Of a stretch of 6,332 nucleotides of DNA, positions 4,887 to 6,332 are shown piece by piece (positions within the stretch are counted from its first letter, which is position 1; each line of letters opens with the position of its first letter). Made by a program: the position numbers and the translations under genes. The DNA is from Solirubrobacterales bacterium (GTDB lineage: Bacteria > Actinomycetota > Thermoleophilia > Solirubrobacterales > Solirubrobacteraceae). Under the pieces are notes generated by a model that ran no database searches, was not told the origin of the DNA, and saw only the letters and a program-made list of their open reading frames with translations. The stretch spans positions 1 to 6,332 of the forward strand of contig JACDAP010000415.1 in assembly GCA_013695395.1 (NCBI GenBank), in the 5' to 3' direction.

Positions 4887-4931
4887 TGCACGAGCTGAAG
4901 GAGCGCACGGCGCGCAGGCGTCGACGCTGAG
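4887..4931 (+). repeat. 45-bp direct repeat, copy B (detached MWLF gene tail)
   Basis: A near-identical copy (43 of 45) of the end of the MWLF gene, lying between the MNT promoter and the VWA gene. In the same frame it would read LHELKERTARRRRR and stop at TGA 4928-4930; relative to copy A both substitutions change an amino acid (Q to K, G to R). It is not part of any intact gene. Sequence upstream of it shows no resemblance to the rest of the MWLF gene. Confidence 0.9.
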
Positions 4932-5027
4932 TGTCAGCTCCGCGGCCCGCCGCGCGACCCCTCACCTGTGGGCGGACCCGCCGGCCCGCGACCACGTCAC
5001 CCGTCCCGCGGCCGCCTGCGGCCAGAA

Positions 5028-5033
5028 GAGGAG
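5028..5033 (+). promoter_or_regulatory. Ribosome-binding site of VWA gene
   Basis: GAGGAG sits 8 nt before ATG 5042 and fixes that start over the open frame reaching back to GTG 4931. It is the strongest Shine-Dalgarno in the window, in contrast to the leaderless TA genes. A GC-rich inverted repeat GGCCGC/GCGGCC (5010-5023) lies just upstream; I assign it no role. Confidence 0.7.
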
Positions 5034-5041
5034 CCTCACCC

Positions 5042-6274
5042 ATGCATCTGAACGCCCACCTGGACATCGACCTCGTCGCGCTCGAGAGCGAGGACGAGGT
5101 CACCGCGCTGTTCGAGCTCGTCGCCCCGCCGATGCCGGCCGCCGAGCCGCGCGCCGCCGCGACCGTGCAGGTCGTCCTGGACCGCAGCGGCTCGATGCGC
5201 GGCGACCGGCTCGACGCCGCGCTCGGAGCCCTTTCCGCGCTGGTCGACCGCCTCTCGCCGGCCGACGCGTTCGGCCTGGTGACGTTCGACACGGAGGTCG
5301 AGGTCGTCGTCCCCGCCGGCCCGCTGACCGACAAGGCGGCGGTCAAGCAGGCGATCGCGGGCGTGGTGAGCGGCGGCATGACGAACCTCTCCGCCGGGCT
5401 CATGCGCGGGCTGCAGGAGGCCCGGCGCGCCGCGGGCCCGGGCGGCGCGACGCTCCTGCTCCTCAGCGACGGCCGCGCCAACGAGGGCATCGTCGATCCC
5501 GACCGCCTCGCGGGGCTCGCCGCCGGCGCCCACCGCGAGCGCGTCACCACCTCCACGATCGGGATCGGCCTCGACTACGACGAGCTGCTCCTGGCCGCCG
5601 TCGCCGGGGGAGGCCAGGGCGGCCACGCCTTCGCGCCGGACGGGGACGCGGCGGGCGCCGTGGTCGCCGGGGAGGTCGGCGGCCTGCTCTCGAAGACCGT
5701 CCAGGCCGCGAGCCTCGTCGTCCGCCCGGAGGCGAGCGTCGAGAGCGTGACCGTGTGGCACGACCTGCCAACCAACCCGATCAGCGAGGGCCTGATGATC
5801 GAGCTCGGCGACCTGTGGGCCGGCGAGGCGCGCAAGCTCGTCCTCAGCTTCGCCGTCCCCGCCAAGGTCGCCCTCGGCCTCGCTTGCATCGCGACCGTCG
5901 AGCTGCGCTACGTCGCCGTGCCCGAGCTGACCGAGCACACGATCAGCACCGAGCTGCACGTCAACGTCGTCCCCGGCGACCAGGCCGCCGGCCGCATCCC
6001 CGACCCGGTCGTCCGGGAGGAGCTCCTCTTCCAGAAGACCCAGGAGGCCAAGCGCCGCGCCGCCGACGCCATGTCCCACGGCGACCTCGACGGAGCCCGC
6101 GCCTTCCTCGACACGGCGGGCGCCGCGCTGGCCGCCGCGCCGCAGAGCGCGGAGCTCGCCGAGGAGTCCCAGATCCTCGCCTCCCTGCGGGTCGACGCCG
6201 ACCACGACGCGCGCCTCGCAGCGAAGCGGGCGCGGATGGAGCACTCGCGGAAGAACCGGAAGCGAGGGCGGTGA
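5042..6274 (+). CDS. von Willebrand factor type A (VWA) domain protein with intact MIDAS
   Basis: A 410-residue soluble protein. After an N-terminal beta segment (1-40) comes a VWA domain (about 41-215) with a complete metal-ion-dependent adhesion site: D47-x-S49-x-S51 in VVLDRSGSMRGDRL, T114 in GGMTNLSAGL and D143 in LLLLSDGRANEG. The next part (about 220-320) is beta-rich, with 'LGDLWAGEARKLVLSFAVP', as in VWA proteins of the chloride-channel-like (CaCC/YfbK-like) architecture. Residues 322-410 are helical and charged (EELLFQKTQEAKRRAADAM) and end in the basic RKNRKRGR. No signal peptide or transmembrane segment is visible, so a cytoplasmic scaffold or protein-binding role is likely; the ligand is unknown. 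The following reading frame overlaps its stop (TGATG), suggesting an operon. Very GC-rich, unlike the MNT-HEPN pair before it. Confidence 0.9.
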   Translation: MHLNAHLDIDLVALESEDEVTALFELVAPPMPAAEPRAAATVQVVLDRSGSMRGDRLDAALGALSALVDRLSPADAFGLVTFDTEVEVVVPAGPLTDKAAVKQAIAGVVSGGMTNLSAGLMRGLQEARRAAGPGGATLLLLSDGRANEGIVDPDRLAGLAAGAHRERVTTSTIGIGLDYDELLLAAVAGGGQGGHAFAPDGDAAGAVVAGEVGGLLSKTVQAASLVVRPEASVESVTVWHDLPTNPISEGLMIELGDLWAGEARKLVLSFAVPAKVALGLACIATVELRYVAVPELTEHTISTELHVNVVPGDQAAGRIPDPVVREELLFQKTQEAKRRAADAMSHGDLDGARAFLDTAGAALAAAPQSAELAEESQILASLRVDADHDARLAAKRARMEHSRKNRKRGR

Positions 6275-6332
6275 TGGATGATGCACGTGATCGACCTGCA
6301 TCCGATGCGCTGACACCGGGTGTCGGGGAATC
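6274..6332 (+). CDS. Start of next gene, truncated by window edge
   Basis: ATG 6274 overlaps the VWA stop (TGATG) and the frame stays open to the end of the window, giving MDDARDRPASDALTPGVGE and on. GAGGG (6264-6268) lies 5 nt before the ATG as a ribosome-binding site. The 19 visible residues are a disordered-looking, acidic N-terminus and allow no functional call. Coupling to the VWA gene suggests a co-expressed partner. A competing short frame from ATG 6280 stops after a few codons. Confidence 0.5.
   Translation, partial: MDDARDRPASDALTPGVGE

Larger units (their letters stand above)
3675..4931. mobile_element. Putative inserted MNT-HEPN cassette bounded by direct repeats
   Basis: The segment is defined by the two 45-bp direct repeats and contains only the minus-strand MNT-HEPN operon, its promoter and short gaps. 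One repeat plus the interior is 1,212 bp. The layout resembles an island placed at the 3' end of a gene, with the gene end duplicated at the far boundary. Sampled composition is lower inside (60% GC at 3901-3960) than in the adjacent VWA gene (83% at 5101-5160). No integrase, transposase or terminal inverted repeats are present, so if it moved, a recombinase acted in trans or homologous recombination through the repeat was used. The element status is inferred. Confidence 0.45.

Noticed and set aside
4828..5556. N-terminal extension of the minus-strand nucleotidyltransferase frame up to 5556
   Set aside because: The extension runs antisense through the VWA gene and copy B of the repeat, is Ser/Arg/Ala-rich without domain features, and a promoter and the wHTH begin at 4827.
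5036..6316. Long minus-strand open frame (426 codons) opposite the VWA gene
   Set aside because: It is a shadow of the GC-rich VWA gene: composition is repetitive in Gly, Asp, Arg and Val, no domain is recognisable, while the plus strand has a complete VWA MIDAS.
6312..6324. Palindrome GACACC-G-GGTGTC near the right edge, as a terminator or operator
   Set aside because: It lies within the probable coding start of the next gene and has no T tract; not enough context to assign a role.

Overview
The window is GC-rich DNA with tightly packed, often overlapping genes. It has many GTG starts and several promoters that appear to be leaderless. Gene content points to Actinomycetota: a small MWLF-type conserved protein, MNT-HEPN and VapBC modules, and a Uma2 nuclease. 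A Thermoleophilia/Solirubrobacterales-like organism is my inference from codon use and protein style; no rRNA or other marker is present to prove it.

Layout. Positions 1-366 hold the 3' end of a probable ARPP-1-like protein. Positions 404-1041 are a first toxin-antitoxin (TA) module: an AbrB/MazE-fold antitoxin and a PIN-domain (VapC) toxin that overlap by 4 nt. Its promoter -10 element lies inside an inverted repeat that runs over the antitoxin start codon. Positions 1227-1847 encode a stand-alone HD hydrolase of the RelA/SpoT type, a candidate small alarmone hydrolase. Positions 1901-2591 are a second VapBC module, this time with a ribbon-helix-helix antitoxin, again with a palindrome over the -10 next to the start codon. 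A hairpin fills the 20-bp gap to a convergent Uma2-family PD-(D/E)XK gene (2612-3196, minus). Positions 3371-3718 encode the MWLF conserved protein. On the minus strand at 3797-4827 lies a third module: a winged-HTH/nucleotidyltransferase (MNT) gene followed by a HEPN-like gene, with stop and start overlapping by 1 nt. Positions 5042-6274 encode a von Willebrand factor A protein with an intact MIDAS. A further gene begins at 6274 and runs off the edge.

The most notable structure is a 45-bp direct repeat (43 of 45 identical). One copy is the last 14 codons of the MWLF gene (3675-3719). The other is 1,212 bp away (4887-4931), outside any gene and just beyond the MNT-HEPN promoter. The repeats bracket exactly the MNT-HEPN operon. 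I infer that a roughly 1.2-kb cassette entered at the 3' end of the MWLF gene, so that a gene tail was kept on both sides, between two core genes (MWLF and VWA). No recombinase is encoded between the repeats.

Overall this looks like an accessory stress/defence patch set into a chromosomal backbone. It has three TA modules of different types, a nuclease-fold protein and a possible alarmone hydrolase. The TA genes are read from compact, probably autoregulated promoters. I see no tRNA, rRNA, CRISPR array, IS transposase or integrase.
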